A stretch of 7,404 nt of DNA from JBFFMO01 sp037968515. GTDB taxonomy: Bacteria > Myxococcota_A > Bradymonadia > Bradymonadales > Bradymonadaceae. Below are positions 1 to 6,033 of the stretch, piece after piece. How positions within the stretch are numbered: the first letter of the stretch is position 1; every line of letters starts with the position of its first letter. The stretch spans positions 1-7,404 of the forward strand of contig JBBKVQ010000537.1 in assembly GCA_037968515.1 (NCBI GenBank), given 5' to 3'. The notes beneath the pieces were generated by a model. It did no database searches. It had not been told where the DNA came from and was given only the letters and a program-made list of their open reading frames with translations. The position numbers were made by a program, and so were the translations under genes.

Positions 1-8
1 CTTTTTCT

Positions 9-35
9 AGGCCCCTTTTTAGGGGCCTTTTTTTT
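9..35 (+). terminator. Intrinsic (rho-independent) terminator of an upstream gene
   Basis: An 8-bp perfect stem (AGGCCCCT at 9-16 pairing with AGGGGCCT at 21-28) closes a TTTT loop and runs straight into a T tract (28-35). This is a textbook intrinsic terminator reading on the plus strand. It should end transcription of a gene left of the window and separates that gene from the ablB operon. The near-symmetric stem lacks a matching A tract on its left side, so the plus direction is favoured. Confidence 0.85.
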
Positions 36-46
36 GGCATTTTACA

Positions 47-139
47 CGCCCCACGCGCCCAAAGTGGGCGAGCCTTGAATATTGAGGGGTTTTCGTGGTA
101 CATAAGGCTCGAAACCTGCGCTGGCTGAGGCATTATCAT
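47..139 (+). promoter_or_regulatory. Leader before ablB: weak hairpin and possible -10 box
   Basis: Between the terminator and ablB there is a small GC-rich hairpin (CGCCC at 56-60 with GGGCG at 66-70; a longer bulged version uses 47-54 with 64-70) without a T tract. A TATCAT hexamer at 134-139 matches a sigma70 -10 box at 5 of 6 positions, but I find no convincing -35 at 16-18 bp. A promoter is expected here because of the terminator upstream; its exact position is a guess. Confidence 0.2.
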
Positions 140-178
140 TTGTCTTGCCGCGGTTTCTTCGACCCTCACATTTAATTT

Positions 179-1129
179 ATGTGCAACACAGGCGTCGAAT
201 TACAGAACCAACATCATGGAATTGGTTTGGCGTTTACGAAGTCGGATGAATCCTTGTCTACGAAAGAATCACACCCAGCTCCCCACGTCGTTGAACTCGA
301 AGAAGGCGGTGAAACGTTGGAAATGGTCGACGATGAGTACTCAGATCGCGTTCGTTGCGACCATCCATCGGCGGCCATCGACTCGACCTTCCTTGGAGAA
401 TCACTGATTCAACTTGCCGACGAAAGCGGCCGAGGACGCGTTGTGGCGTTGGTAAGTGAGGAGCACGGTGACGCCTTGGAGACTCAGGGATTCGAACGAG
501 AGGGCGTGATCCCGGGCTTCTATAATGGTTCCGAAGATTGCTCAGTCATGGGCTACGGCGCGCAAAGCAGTCGAATGGAACTTGCCAATCCGAAAGAGGC
601 CGCACTCACCGACGCGGTGGTTAGTCGCCCGTGTGTGGTTCACGACTTTGCGTCTTCGAAGCGCTCGACCGAGTTGGCGACCATCGCGGATGCCGAAGAA
701 ATCGCGGCGCTCATCGACGACACTTTTGTCGATTATCCAACACCAAGCTCAGACCCCGATTATATCCGAGCTCAACTTGAAACAGGAACCCCATTCCGAG
801 TTATTCGGCATAATGGCCGAATTGTCGCATGCGCGAGCGCCGACCTCGTCAAAGAGGCGGCCACCGCGGAACTTACCGACTGCGCTACTCGCCCTTCTTA
901 CCGGGGTCGAGGCTACATGCAGCGGATTTTGGGCGATTTGATGTTGGACCTGCAAGACATGAACTACCCGACCGCATTCACGTTGGCCCGGGCCAGAATC
1001 CCTGGGATGAATCGAGCGTTCCAGAAGCTCGGCTTTACCTACCGTGGTCGAATGGCCAAATCCTGTCGTATTGGCGATGGATTTGAAGATATGAATATCT
1101 GGAGCTTAATTTTGCCGGAAAATAAATGA
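179..1129 (+). CDS. ablB: Beta-lysine N6-acetyltransferase, AblB family (GNAT)
   Basis: AblB transfers acetyl from acetyl-CoA to beta-lysine (made by lysine 2,3-aminomutase, AblA/KamA), giving the compatible solute N-epsilon-acetyl-beta-lysine in the cytoplasm. What is seen: an N-terminal region with the family-like stretch EGVIPGFYNG (residues 108-117), then a GNAT domain from about 165 to 312. The acetyl-CoA loop is YRGRGY (241-246), preceded by ELTDCATRP, and the C-terminal part has ARARIPGMNRAFQKLGF (270-286), which I recognise as AblB-like rather than generic GNAT. Start: ATG 179 has no Shine-Dalgarno and gives 316 residues, longer than the roughly 270-280 I recall for AblB. Recognisable homology begins near residue 54 (YSDRV), so ATG 323 or TTG 317, behind AAGGCGG (303-309), may be the true start (about 268-270 residues). 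The stop overlaps the next start (ATGA, 1126-1129). No ablA is in the window. Confidence 0.85.
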   Translation: MCNTGVELQNQHHGIGLAFTKSDESLSTKESHPAPHVVELEEGGETLEMVDDEYSDRVRCDHPSAAIDSTFLGESLIQLADESGRGRVVALVSEEHGDALETQGFEREGVIPGFYNGSEDCSVMGYGAQSSRMELANPKEAALTDAVVSRPCVVHDFASSKRSTELATIADAEEIAALIDDTFVDYPTPSSDPDYIRAQLETGTPFRVIRHNGRIVACASADLVKEAATAELTDCATRPSYRGRGYMQRILGDLMLDLQDMNYPTAFTLARARIPGMNRAFQKLGFTYRGRMAKSCRIGDGFEDMNIWSLILPENK

Positions 1130-2136
1130 AAATCCAGTGTCTCTTCCACCCAGAGCAGCTGCTCTTCAAACCGGTCTATGAATGGGCTTTTGGCGACAAG
1201 ATCGACCATCCCGAGACCACGGCTCGCGCCGAGAATATACTTGGTGCGCTGCGGTCCCATCCGGAACTCTTTGATATCGAGGCCCCCAAGGCTCGCCCGT
1301 TAGCTGCTCTACGAGATGCACACAGCTATAATCTGCTGACGCTTTACAATACCGCGCGCCAGTTGCCGGAAGGCGAAACATTTTACCCCAGTGTTTTCCC
1401 CCGTGAAAACACCAAGGGTGATCCCACGAATTTACGCCAGGCCGGATGTTTCTGTTTTGATTCAGGCACACCGCTGAGCAACCGCACATTTGATGCCGCG
1501 GCTTGGAGCGCAGCTTGCGCTTATGAAGGCGCAAAACTGGTTAAACGCGGAGCAAAAACGGTTTACGCGCTTTCGCGGCCACCCGGACATCATGCTTCGC
1601 GTGAATTTTTTGGCGGATATTCGTATTTTAATAATACGGGAATCGCGGCTCGCTACCTGAAGCGAAGCGGCACTGTCGCGGTCGTTGATATCGATTTCCA
1701 TCATGGGAACGGCACCCAATCGATGTTTTACCGCGACGATCGGGTCCTAAGTATTTCGATTCACGGCGACCCACGCGAGTTCTACCCGTTCTACAGCGGA
1801 TTTTCGAAAGAAACCGGGGCTGGAAAGGGCGAGGGATATAATCTGAACTTTTGCCTACCTGCAAAAACTACTTTTGAAGAATGGATGCAGGTTTTTGAGC
1901 AAAGCATTTTGCCTGCGGTTCGCCATTTCGCCCCAGACTATTTGATCCTCGCGGCGGGTTTTGACACGTACGTCAAAGACCCGATCGGAGATTTCACGTT
2001 CGAGACCAAGGACTACGCCATAATCGGTGCCCACGTGAAAGCCTTGGACCTGCCAACTTTGGTCGTGCAGGAAGGCGGATATTACACGCCAGACCTAGGC
2101 GCGAACGTGGTCAGCCTGCTCCGCGGCCTCGCCTGA
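1126..2136 (+). CDS. HDAC-fold zinc deacetylase, acetylpolyamine amidohydrolase-like
   Basis: Zinc hydrolase of the arginase/deacetylase fold that removes acetyl groups from acetylated amines. Visible motifs: the active-site His pair in RPPGHHA (H155, H156), the metal site in DIDFHHGNGT (D190 and H192 as zinc ligands), a third ligand in FDTYVKDP (D280), and the transition-state Tyr in EGGYYTP (Y319). All key residues of a working enzyme are present. The length of 336 matches Mycoplana acetylpolyamine amidohydrolase (about 341), and HGDPREFYPFYSGFSKETGAG plus the C-terminal EGGYYTPDLGANV resemble that subfamily more than AcuC or eukaryotic HDACs. No signal peptide, so cytoplasmic. The ATG overlaps the ablB stop (ATGA), with only a weak GGA upstream, so translation is probably coupled. 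The substrate may be an acetylpolyamine or, from context, N-acetyl-beta-lysine; the latter is inference. It faces the next gene convergently across 56 bp with no clear terminator. Confidence 0.9.
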   Translation: MKIQCLFHPEQLLFKPVYEWAFGDKIDHPETTARAENILGALRSHPELFDIEAPKARPLAALRDAHSYNLLTLYNTARQLPEGETFYPSVFPRENTKGDPTNLRQAGCFCFDSGTPLSNRTFDAAAWSAACAYEGAKLVKRGAKTVYALSRPPGHHASREFFGGYSYFNNTGIAARYLKRSGTVAVVDIDFHHGNGTQSMFYRDDRVLSISIHGDPREFYPFYSGFSKETGAGKGEGYNLNFCLPAKTTFEEWMQVFEQSILPAVRHFAPDYLILAAGFDTYVKDPIGDFTFETKDYAIIGAHVKALDLPTLVVQEGGYYTPDLGANVVSLLRGLA

Positions 2137-2192
2137 TCAGCTCGCTGGGCTCCCGCCTGGCATGGCCTTTGACTCTCCGAAACAACTTCTTG

Positions 2193-3533
2193 TTAAAGCG
2201 GCACGCAGCTCGAAGCCACAACGCTTGACTGATTGAAGCGCCCAACTCGCTCACATTTGGTCCCAGCAGCGCAGTGGTCGTCGTTGTAGCACTTGGCTAC
2301 GCAGATGCCGCCAGTCTGTGGAACGGACGCAGGAGCGTTGACGCAGAACGTACTCGCGGCGTTCGTTTTGTCTGGGCAATAGCGTGAACACGAATCCGTG
2401 CAGATTCCGCCTGGCCCGCCTTCGACCGGTGTGCACTCACCGACCTCACATTCCTCGTCGTTCATGCATCGATCGCCAATCCATCCCTGTGCCCCTGGCA
2501 AACAAACCGTTGCCGAAGCACTCCCGTCCGGACGCCGAACGCCCGCGATCTGGCTGAATCCGTTGATACCACTGCAATCTGCATTTCGAACTGAGTCGGA
2601 TTTTGAGGTGCAAAAACCAGCACCGCCGTCGGGGTCAGCGGCACAGAACGAGCTCGCGTGACCTTTGCGATCGGGACAATATTTGGCGCACGCTTTGGTA
2701 CAAAAGCCCTTGCCCGAATAATCGTTCTGGTGGCAGTAGCCCCCATCAAACTCACAGTCTTCGTCTGCGGTGCATTCGCTCAACAACCATGGGTCGACGT
2801 CGACCGCCGTTCCATCTGCCAGATGTTCCACCGGCTTTTGAATCAAGACCTCGGCCTGGCGGCCTTGGATGCGGCCGAATACCTCGACGATGCCTTCGGC
2901 CGACATGCGCACACAGCCGTGGCTCACGTAGCCCCGACGAAGGTTGCCGCCCGTAGACAGCGTGAAATCATCCACAGGTCCGTGGAATGCGTACGAAGAA
3001 GAGTTGGGATTTCCAGCCAATCGGATGAAAGGAAGGCCGGCAAACACAGGCGTCTTTTTCCCAGTTTCTGAGGTCCACCACATCCGACATTGCTGGTTCC
3101 AGCCCCAGCGGGCCTCTTGCGGCGTCGGGCCGTCAAAGACTGGGCGCTCGTCAGTTTTGGTAAAATATTTTCCCGTCGCAAACTGCGTCGATACCGGGGT
3201 GAGGCTTTTGCCGTTTTCCATCGCGCCAACGCCCACCGGAAACACGCGGTCATAGGTTCCAGCCCGGTCTTTAAGGTGCAACGTCAATCCGTCGAGGCTG
3301 ACAACGATCACGGGGTCGATCAACGGCTCAACGTACGGGATCGGCTTGCACGTAGTCGCTGCACCCCAATTACCGTCCGCTGGTGGATCCAAAACACTTC
3401 CAACCGGCAGGTCGTCACCGAACTCTTCAGCCTCGTCAGTACGATCGAACTTGTGGGCGTTTGTGTTGTCTACGCACGCCGAAAAAAGCAACAGACTAGC
3501 TAGAAAAGCGGTTCGGCAAAAAATGTGATTCAC
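2193..3533 (-). CDS. L,D-transpeptidase (YkuD) lipoprotein with cysteine-rich C-terminal repeats
   Basis: YkuD enzymes use a catalytic Cys to make 3-3 peptidoglycan cross-links or to attach proteins to peptidoglycan. Seen: a signal peptide with lipobox LFSAC (C20), so a periplasmic lipoprotein; the residue after Cys is Val. A low-complexity acidic linker follows (about 28-55), then the YkuD domain (about 72-233) with the conserved His in FHGPVDDF (H184) and the active-site signature SHGCVRM (S204, H205, C207, R209). All catalytic residues are intact. Residues 253-446 are an extra cysteine-rich tail holding two related units (254-297 and 356-397), each with a pattern like C..DE[DE]C..G.C...GFCT..C.[KR]YCPD[RK]...AS[ST]FC. 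Such disulfide-rich tails are familiar in Myxococcota-type secreted proteins, where they probably bind or anchor; the role here is unknown. The start is GTG, supported by GAGGTG four bases upstream; the next internal Met is residue 105. Monocistronic. Confidence 0.9.
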   Translation of the reverse strand: MNHIFCRTAFLASLLLFSACVDNTNAHKFDRTDEAEEFGDDLPVGSVLDPPADGNWGAATTCKPIPYVEPLIDPVIVVSLDGLTLHLKDRAGTYDRVFPVGVGAMENGKSLTPVSTQFATGKYFTKTDERPVFDGPTPQEARWGWNQQCRMWWTSETGKKTPVFAGLPFIRLAGNPNSSSYAFHGPVDDFTLSTGGNLRRGYVSHGCVRMSAEGIVEVFGRIQGRQAEVLIQKPVEHLADGTAVDVDPWLLSECTADEDCEFDGGYCHQNDYSGKGFCTKACAKYCPDRKGHASSFCAADPDGGAGFCTSKSDSVRNADCSGINGFSQIAGVRRPDGSASATVCLPGAQGWIGDRCMNDEECEVGECTPVEGGPGGICTDSCSRYCPDKTNAASTFCVNAPASVPQTGGICVAKCYNDDHCAAGTKCERVGRFNQSSVVASSCVPL

Positions 3534-3537
3534 TGGG

Positions 3538-3543
3538 CACCTC
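3538..3543 (-). promoter_or_regulatory. Ribosome binding site fixing a GTG start
   Basis: On the minus strand GAGGTG lies four bases before the GTG at 3533-3531. It supports GTG as initiator of the L,D-transpeptidase; the signal peptide begins directly after it and no ATG is available until well into the mature protein. Confidence 0.65.
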
Positions 3544-3665
3544 GGTTGGTGAGCTGCTTTTAGCCAGTTCTAAAAAATATTCCAGTGTCTCTAGGCAAAA
3601 ATCGACAAAATCAACCAACTTTGGGCTCCTATGCCATTAGCTCTTCGATTTCGTTCTTGGGTGCC

Positions 3666-3686
3666 AAAAAAGCACGCACTCATGCG
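3666..3686 (-). terminator. Weak candidate terminator downstream of kbp
   Basis: Read on the minus strand, a short stem (CGCA with TGCG, loop TGAG; plus coordinates 3675-3686) is followed after a few bases by six T (3671-3666). The stem is only 4 bp, which is poor for an intrinsic terminator, but the position about 70 bp past the kbp stop and the T run fit. Confidence 0.25.
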
Positions 3687-3754
3687 AAACAAATGTCCAG
3701 TTACGTTTGCCCGACGTAATATTGAACTTCTTTCAACCACCCAAGAAATCTGCT

Positions 3755-4285
3755 CTATGCAACCTTTTCCGCGTCGAGTGGAATGCGCAAGACCTGCCCC
3801 GGATAGATCTTATCTGGGTGCGTAAGCATCGGCTCATTTGCAGCGAAGATTTCCCGGTAGCGCGAGGACTTGCCATAAAATTCTTTCGAAATTTTCGAGA
3901 GGTTATCGCCCTTTACGACTGTGTAAAATCTGGCTTCAGGGGCGGGATTTAAAACCTCGATTTGAGCGTCTACCTTCGCGACGCCGTCGGTGTTTCCGAT
4001 CAACAAAATGATGGACTCGAGCTGGTCCTGTTTGTCGACCGCACCGGTCAGCGTGACCACACCGTCATCGAATTGAAGGTTCAGTTTTGAAGTGTCATGG
4101 CCGTATTGGCCAAGCATCGCCATCAACGCGACACTCTTGGCGGCCTCACCCTGCTCCTCAGCTTGAGCGCGAAGGAACGCCTGGCGCGCATGGTTAACCT
4201 GTGGCTCGGCTGCCGGTGCGGCCTTTTCGTCCTTCGAACCGAAAATCTTTGCGCCTGCATTTTTTACAAAATCGAATATACCCAT
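3755..4285 (-). CDS. kbp: BON-LysM protein, Kbp/YgaU family (potassium-binding)
   Basis: E. coli Kbp (YgaU) is a small cytoplasmic K+ sensor made of a BON and a LysM domain. This 176-residue protein shares its whole plan: N-terminus MGIFDFVKNAGAKIF (E. coli begins MGLFNFVKDAGEKL, from memory), a BON domain at about 55-112 (GVVTLTGAVD, LLIGNTDGVAKVDAQIEV), and a LysM domain at about 119-168 (FYTVVKGDNLSKISKEFYG, then DKIYPGQVLRIP). No signal peptide is present. It is about 27 residues longer than the E. coli protein; the excess is an Ala/Glu/Gln-rich stretch at about 18-50 before BON. The start is set by a perfect GGAGG five bases before ATG 4285. A GTG four codons upstream overlaps that Shine-Dalgarno and is not used in my reading. 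It stands alone on the minus strand, divergent from mutH. K+ binding is inferred from the family; other family members are annotated only as LysM proteins. Confidence 0.88.
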   Translation of the reverse strand: MGIFDFVKNAGAKIFGSKDEKAAPAAEPQVNHARQAFLRAQAEEQGEAAKSVALMAMLGQYGHDTSKLNLQFDDGVVTLTGAVDKQDQLESIILLIGNTDGVAKVDAQIEVLNPAPEARFYTVVKGDNLSKISKEFYGKSSRYREIFAANEPMLTHPDKIYPGQVLRIPLDAEKVA

Positions 4286-4290
4286 AAAAT

Positions 4291-4295
4291 CCTCC
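4291..4295 (-). promoter_or_regulatory. Strong Shine-Dalgarno of kbp
   Basis: GGAGG on the minus strand, with spacer ATTTT to the ATG at 4285-4283. It decides between this ATG and the in-frame GTG at 4297, which it overlaps. Confidence 0.8.
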
Positions 4296-4399
4296 ACGTT
4301 TGATTCAGCGGCGAGACTAGCCCAGCAACCTAGAAGGCGCCACTGGATCGCGCGACGTTATCCCGCAAACCGTGTCGCATAATTCCTCAAAAACCGTGT

Positions 4400-4405
4400 T
4401 AGAAT
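4400..4405 (+). promoter_or_regulatory. Possible -10 box of mutH, leaderless arrangement
   Basis: TAGAAT matches a sigma70 -10 at 5 of 6 positions and ends six bases before the mutH ATG (4412), so transcription would begin at or next to the start codon. No Shine-Dalgarno precedes the ATG, which fits a leaderless mRNA. There is no good -35 at 17 bp. A second hexamer, CATAAT (4378-4383), could be the real -10 with a short leader. The 126 bp between kbp and mutH must also hold the kbp promoter, which I could not place. Confidence 0.3.
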
Positions 4406-4411
4406 CGCCTC

Positions 4412-5128
4412 ATGCTTACCCCCGCTGAAAATCCTCCCGAGACCGAAGCTGAGCTGCTTGAGCGCGCTGACCGTCTGGCAGGCCGAATGCTCAAAGAGGT
4501 AGCTGCCGCGCTGGAATGGGAGGTTCCGCCGAACCAGCGACGGCATAAAGGCTGGGTCGGACAACTGATCGAGACTTGGCTTGGCGCAGCCGCTGGTAAC
4601 CGTCCTGTGCCCGATTTCGAGGCACTGGGAATCGAACTCAAGACGATTCCGGTGGACCCACAAGGGAAGCCCTTTGAATCCACCTACGTCTCGACCATGG
4701 AGCTGTCGGACGTCGACGACGTCGAGTGGGAGACCTCGTCGGTTTCCGCAAAGTTGAGGCGCGTGTTGTGGGTGCCAGTTCAAGGGGACAAAGATATCCC
4801 TCTTGGGGAGCGGATGATTGGACGAGCCGTGCTGTGGTCTCCCACAGACCGCGAAGCTTCGGCTTTAAAGAAGGACTGGGATTCCCACATGCGAGCGGCA
4901 CGCGACGGTTTTGCCCATAATATACGCGGGGCGGACGGCGATTTTTTGCAGGTGCGACCCAAGGCTGCGAATTCGAGCAAACAAACCTGGGGGGTGGACG
5001 AATTTGGCGGAGCTATTTTAACCAAACCACGCGGATTTTATTTGCGTGCTTTATTTACCGAATACGTGCTTCGAACCCAGCTGGCCTCGGCGCGAGACGC
5101 CTTGAGCGATGTCATTGACGAAGATTAA
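4412..5128 (+). CDS. mutH: DNA mismatch repair endonuclease MutH
   Basis: MutH nicks the unmethylated strand at hemimethylated GATC sites after MutS and MutL recognise a mismatch, so it normally works with Dam methylation. The 238-residue product aligns by eye along its whole length with E. coli MutH (229 residues). Shared features are the N-terminal PPETEAELLERA, KGWVGQLIETWLGAAAG, the catalytic block DFEALGIELKTIPVD holding D68, E75 and K77 with the same D-x6-E-x-K spacing as E. coli D70/E77/K79, KLRRVLWVPVQG (with K114), LLWSP-like VLWSP, FLQVRPKAAN and the C-terminal LTKPRGFYLR. The length excludes Sau3AI-type tandem enzymes. It ends in a short acidic tail (SDVIDED). GATC occurs in this window at roughly its chance frequency, so there is no sign of site avoidance. 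No dam, mutS or mutL is nearby. The stop is only 9 bp from that of the convergent lipoprotein gene. Confidence 0.95.
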   Translation: MLTPAENPPETEAELLERADRLAGRMLKEVAAALEWEVPPNQRRHKGWVGQLIETWLGAAAGNRPVPDFEALGIELKTIPVDPQGKPFESTYVSTMELSDVDDVEWETSSVSAKLRRVLWVPVQGDKDIPLGERMIGRAVLWSPTDREASALKKDWDSHMRAARDGFAHNIRGADGDFLQVRPKAANSSKQTWGVDEFGGAILTKPRGFYLRALFTEYVLRTQLASARDALSDVIDED

Positions 5129-5137
5129 ATTACCAAA

Positions 5138-5977
5138 CTAATTTCCGCAGGCCAGTTTTAGAGTCCCCGACTCGCCGTCGCTATTGGACCATAACGCGAC
5201 CTCGGATCCGTCATAGGTCAGCACCGTGTTCTTCATGCCTGATGTCCATGTGACGGTCCCGCCATCGTCTGGACAGCTACCTTTGCAGACTCGGAAGTCT
5301 TGAACTGCTGTGTCCCATGCGATCAGCCCAATTTTTGTGTTCCAGTCCCCGTCCAATCCAACACACCGCTGACCAAGGTCCAAAACGGCGGTGTACGCAC
5401 CTTTACGGGAAGTAGCGCGGTTCTGGGCGGTGTAGCCTTTCCAGTCGGTATTGACCGCGAGCGTTCGTAGGTCCCCGGTGCCGCTTCGGACAGCGGTCGC
5501 CTTCCAGTCTCCCACACCTTCATTCACGGTCAGCCCAGTCCCGCTAAGCGCTGCCTGCACGTCGCCCTGAGGAGTCCGCGTGTACGTCCCGACGACGGTG
5601 CCGCTCACCCGCAGTAGACCCCAGGAACCTGTGCACTCGATGAGCGTGTAGGTCACGATGTTCTTGTCCACAACACTGGTCACACAAGCTTGACCAAATT
5701 CGCCATCGGCGCCGTCTGCTGCGGCAGAAGCGAGGGCTCCGTCAGTCGTTCCCGCACTGGCATCAGCCGAAGTCAGCGCCTGAATCAGAATGGCCTCGAC
5801 GGTGGTGTCATTTGCCGACGCGCTTTGGTCGTCGGCAGTTTGCTCGCCGCTCCCGCCAAGAACCGGCTCGTCCTGCTTGCAGCCCGCCAAAATCGTGGAG
5901 GACATCAAAACGACGCCTGCCACCAACAAGCACGAAAAGTCCGCCGAACTGAGAAGTCCACGAGATCGAAAAGACAT
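5138..5977 (-). CDS. Hypothetical secreted lipoprotein, six-cysteine, beta-rich
   Basis: I do not recognise the family. The 279-residue product has a signal peptide (hydrophobic about 17-30) and a good lipobox LAGC (C33), followed by Lys, so it should be a lipid-anchored envelope protein. A Gly/Ser/Ala/Asp-rich low-complexity linker spans about 40-95. The mature C-terminal domain (about 96-279) has six Cys (98, 115, 205, 231, 235, 277), suiting up to three disulfides, and alternating Thr/Val/Gly-rich stretches that look like a beta-sandwich or barrel (for example LLRVSGTVVGTYTRTP). The start is ATG 5977, with GGAG six bases upstream; a longer frame to 6061 exists but puts 28 residues before the signal peptide and is rejected. 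Divergent from the MopE-like lipoprotein gene, so the two could share regulation. Function unknown. Confidence 0.75.
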   Translation of the reverse strand: MSFRSRGLLSSADFSCLLVAGVVLMSSTILAGCKQDEPVLGGSGEQTADDQSASANDTTVEAILIQALTSADASAGTTDGALASAAADGADGEFGQACVTSVVDKNIVTYTLIECTGSWGLLRVSGTVVGTYTRTPQGDVQAALSGTGLTVNEGVGDWKATAVRSGTGDLRTLAVNTDWKGYTAQNRATSRKGAYTAVLDLGQRCVGLDGDWNTKIGLIAWDTAVQDFRVCKGSCPDDGGTVTWTSGMKNTVLTYDGSEVALWSNSDGESGTLKLACGN

Positions 5978-5983
5978 GATTGG

Positions 5984-5987
5984 CTCC
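5984..5987 (-). promoter_or_regulatory. Ribosome binding site of the hypothetical lipoprotein
   Basis: GGAG on the minus strand, six bases from the ATG at 5977-5975. Together with the signal peptide beginning directly after that ATG, it fixes the start and rules out the 84-bp longer frame. Confidence 0.65.
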
Positions 5988-6005
5988 AATGAGTGGTTTC
6001 TCCTC

Positions 6006-6033
6006 AGGCTAGCTCTGGCGCACCAGATGTCAA
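6006..6033 (-). promoter_or_regulatory. Candidate sigma70 promoter for the hypothetical lipoprotein
   Basis: On the minus strand a perfect -35 TTGACA (6033-6028) is followed after 16 bp by TAGCCT (6011-6006), a poor -10 (3 of 6). Predicted transcription would start near 5999, leaving a leader of about 22 nt with the GGAG site. A consensus -35 with a weak -10 often means dependence on an activator, or the -10 is misplaced. Confidence 0.4.

Larger units (their letters stand above)
3534..3754. other. Intergenic region between kbp and the L,D-transpeptidase gene
   Basis: This 221-bp stretch is AT-richer than its surroundings and has no credible coding frame. It should hold the 3' end of the kbp transcript and the promoter of the L,D-transpeptidase, both on the minus strand. 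For the promoter, several TTGNNN hexamers (for example TTGCCT and TTGATT on the minus strand around 3590-3615) lie upstream of AT-rich sequence at 3571-3580, but none pairs with a good -10 at standard spacing. Confidence 0.4.

Noticed and set aside
2137..2192. Possible bidirectional terminator between the deacetylase and L,D-transpeptidase genes
   Set aside because: Only a weak AT-only stem (AACAA/TTGTT, 2181-2194) is present, without a T tract, so I do not call it.
2398..3528. Several plus-strand open frames of 60-137 codons opposite the L,D-transpeptidase gene
   Set aside because: They are antisense to a gene with intact YkuD motifs and lack ribosome binding sites or recognisable domains.
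3631..3825. Small plus-strand open frames across the kbp/L,D-transpeptidase gap
   Set aside because: They run into the antisense of kbp and have no Shine-Dalgarno or family resemblance.
4358..4783. Open frame of 141 codons on the minus strand opposite mutH
   Set aside because: It is antisense to a confident mutH and its translation shows no recognisable domain; it follows from codon bias in the real gene.
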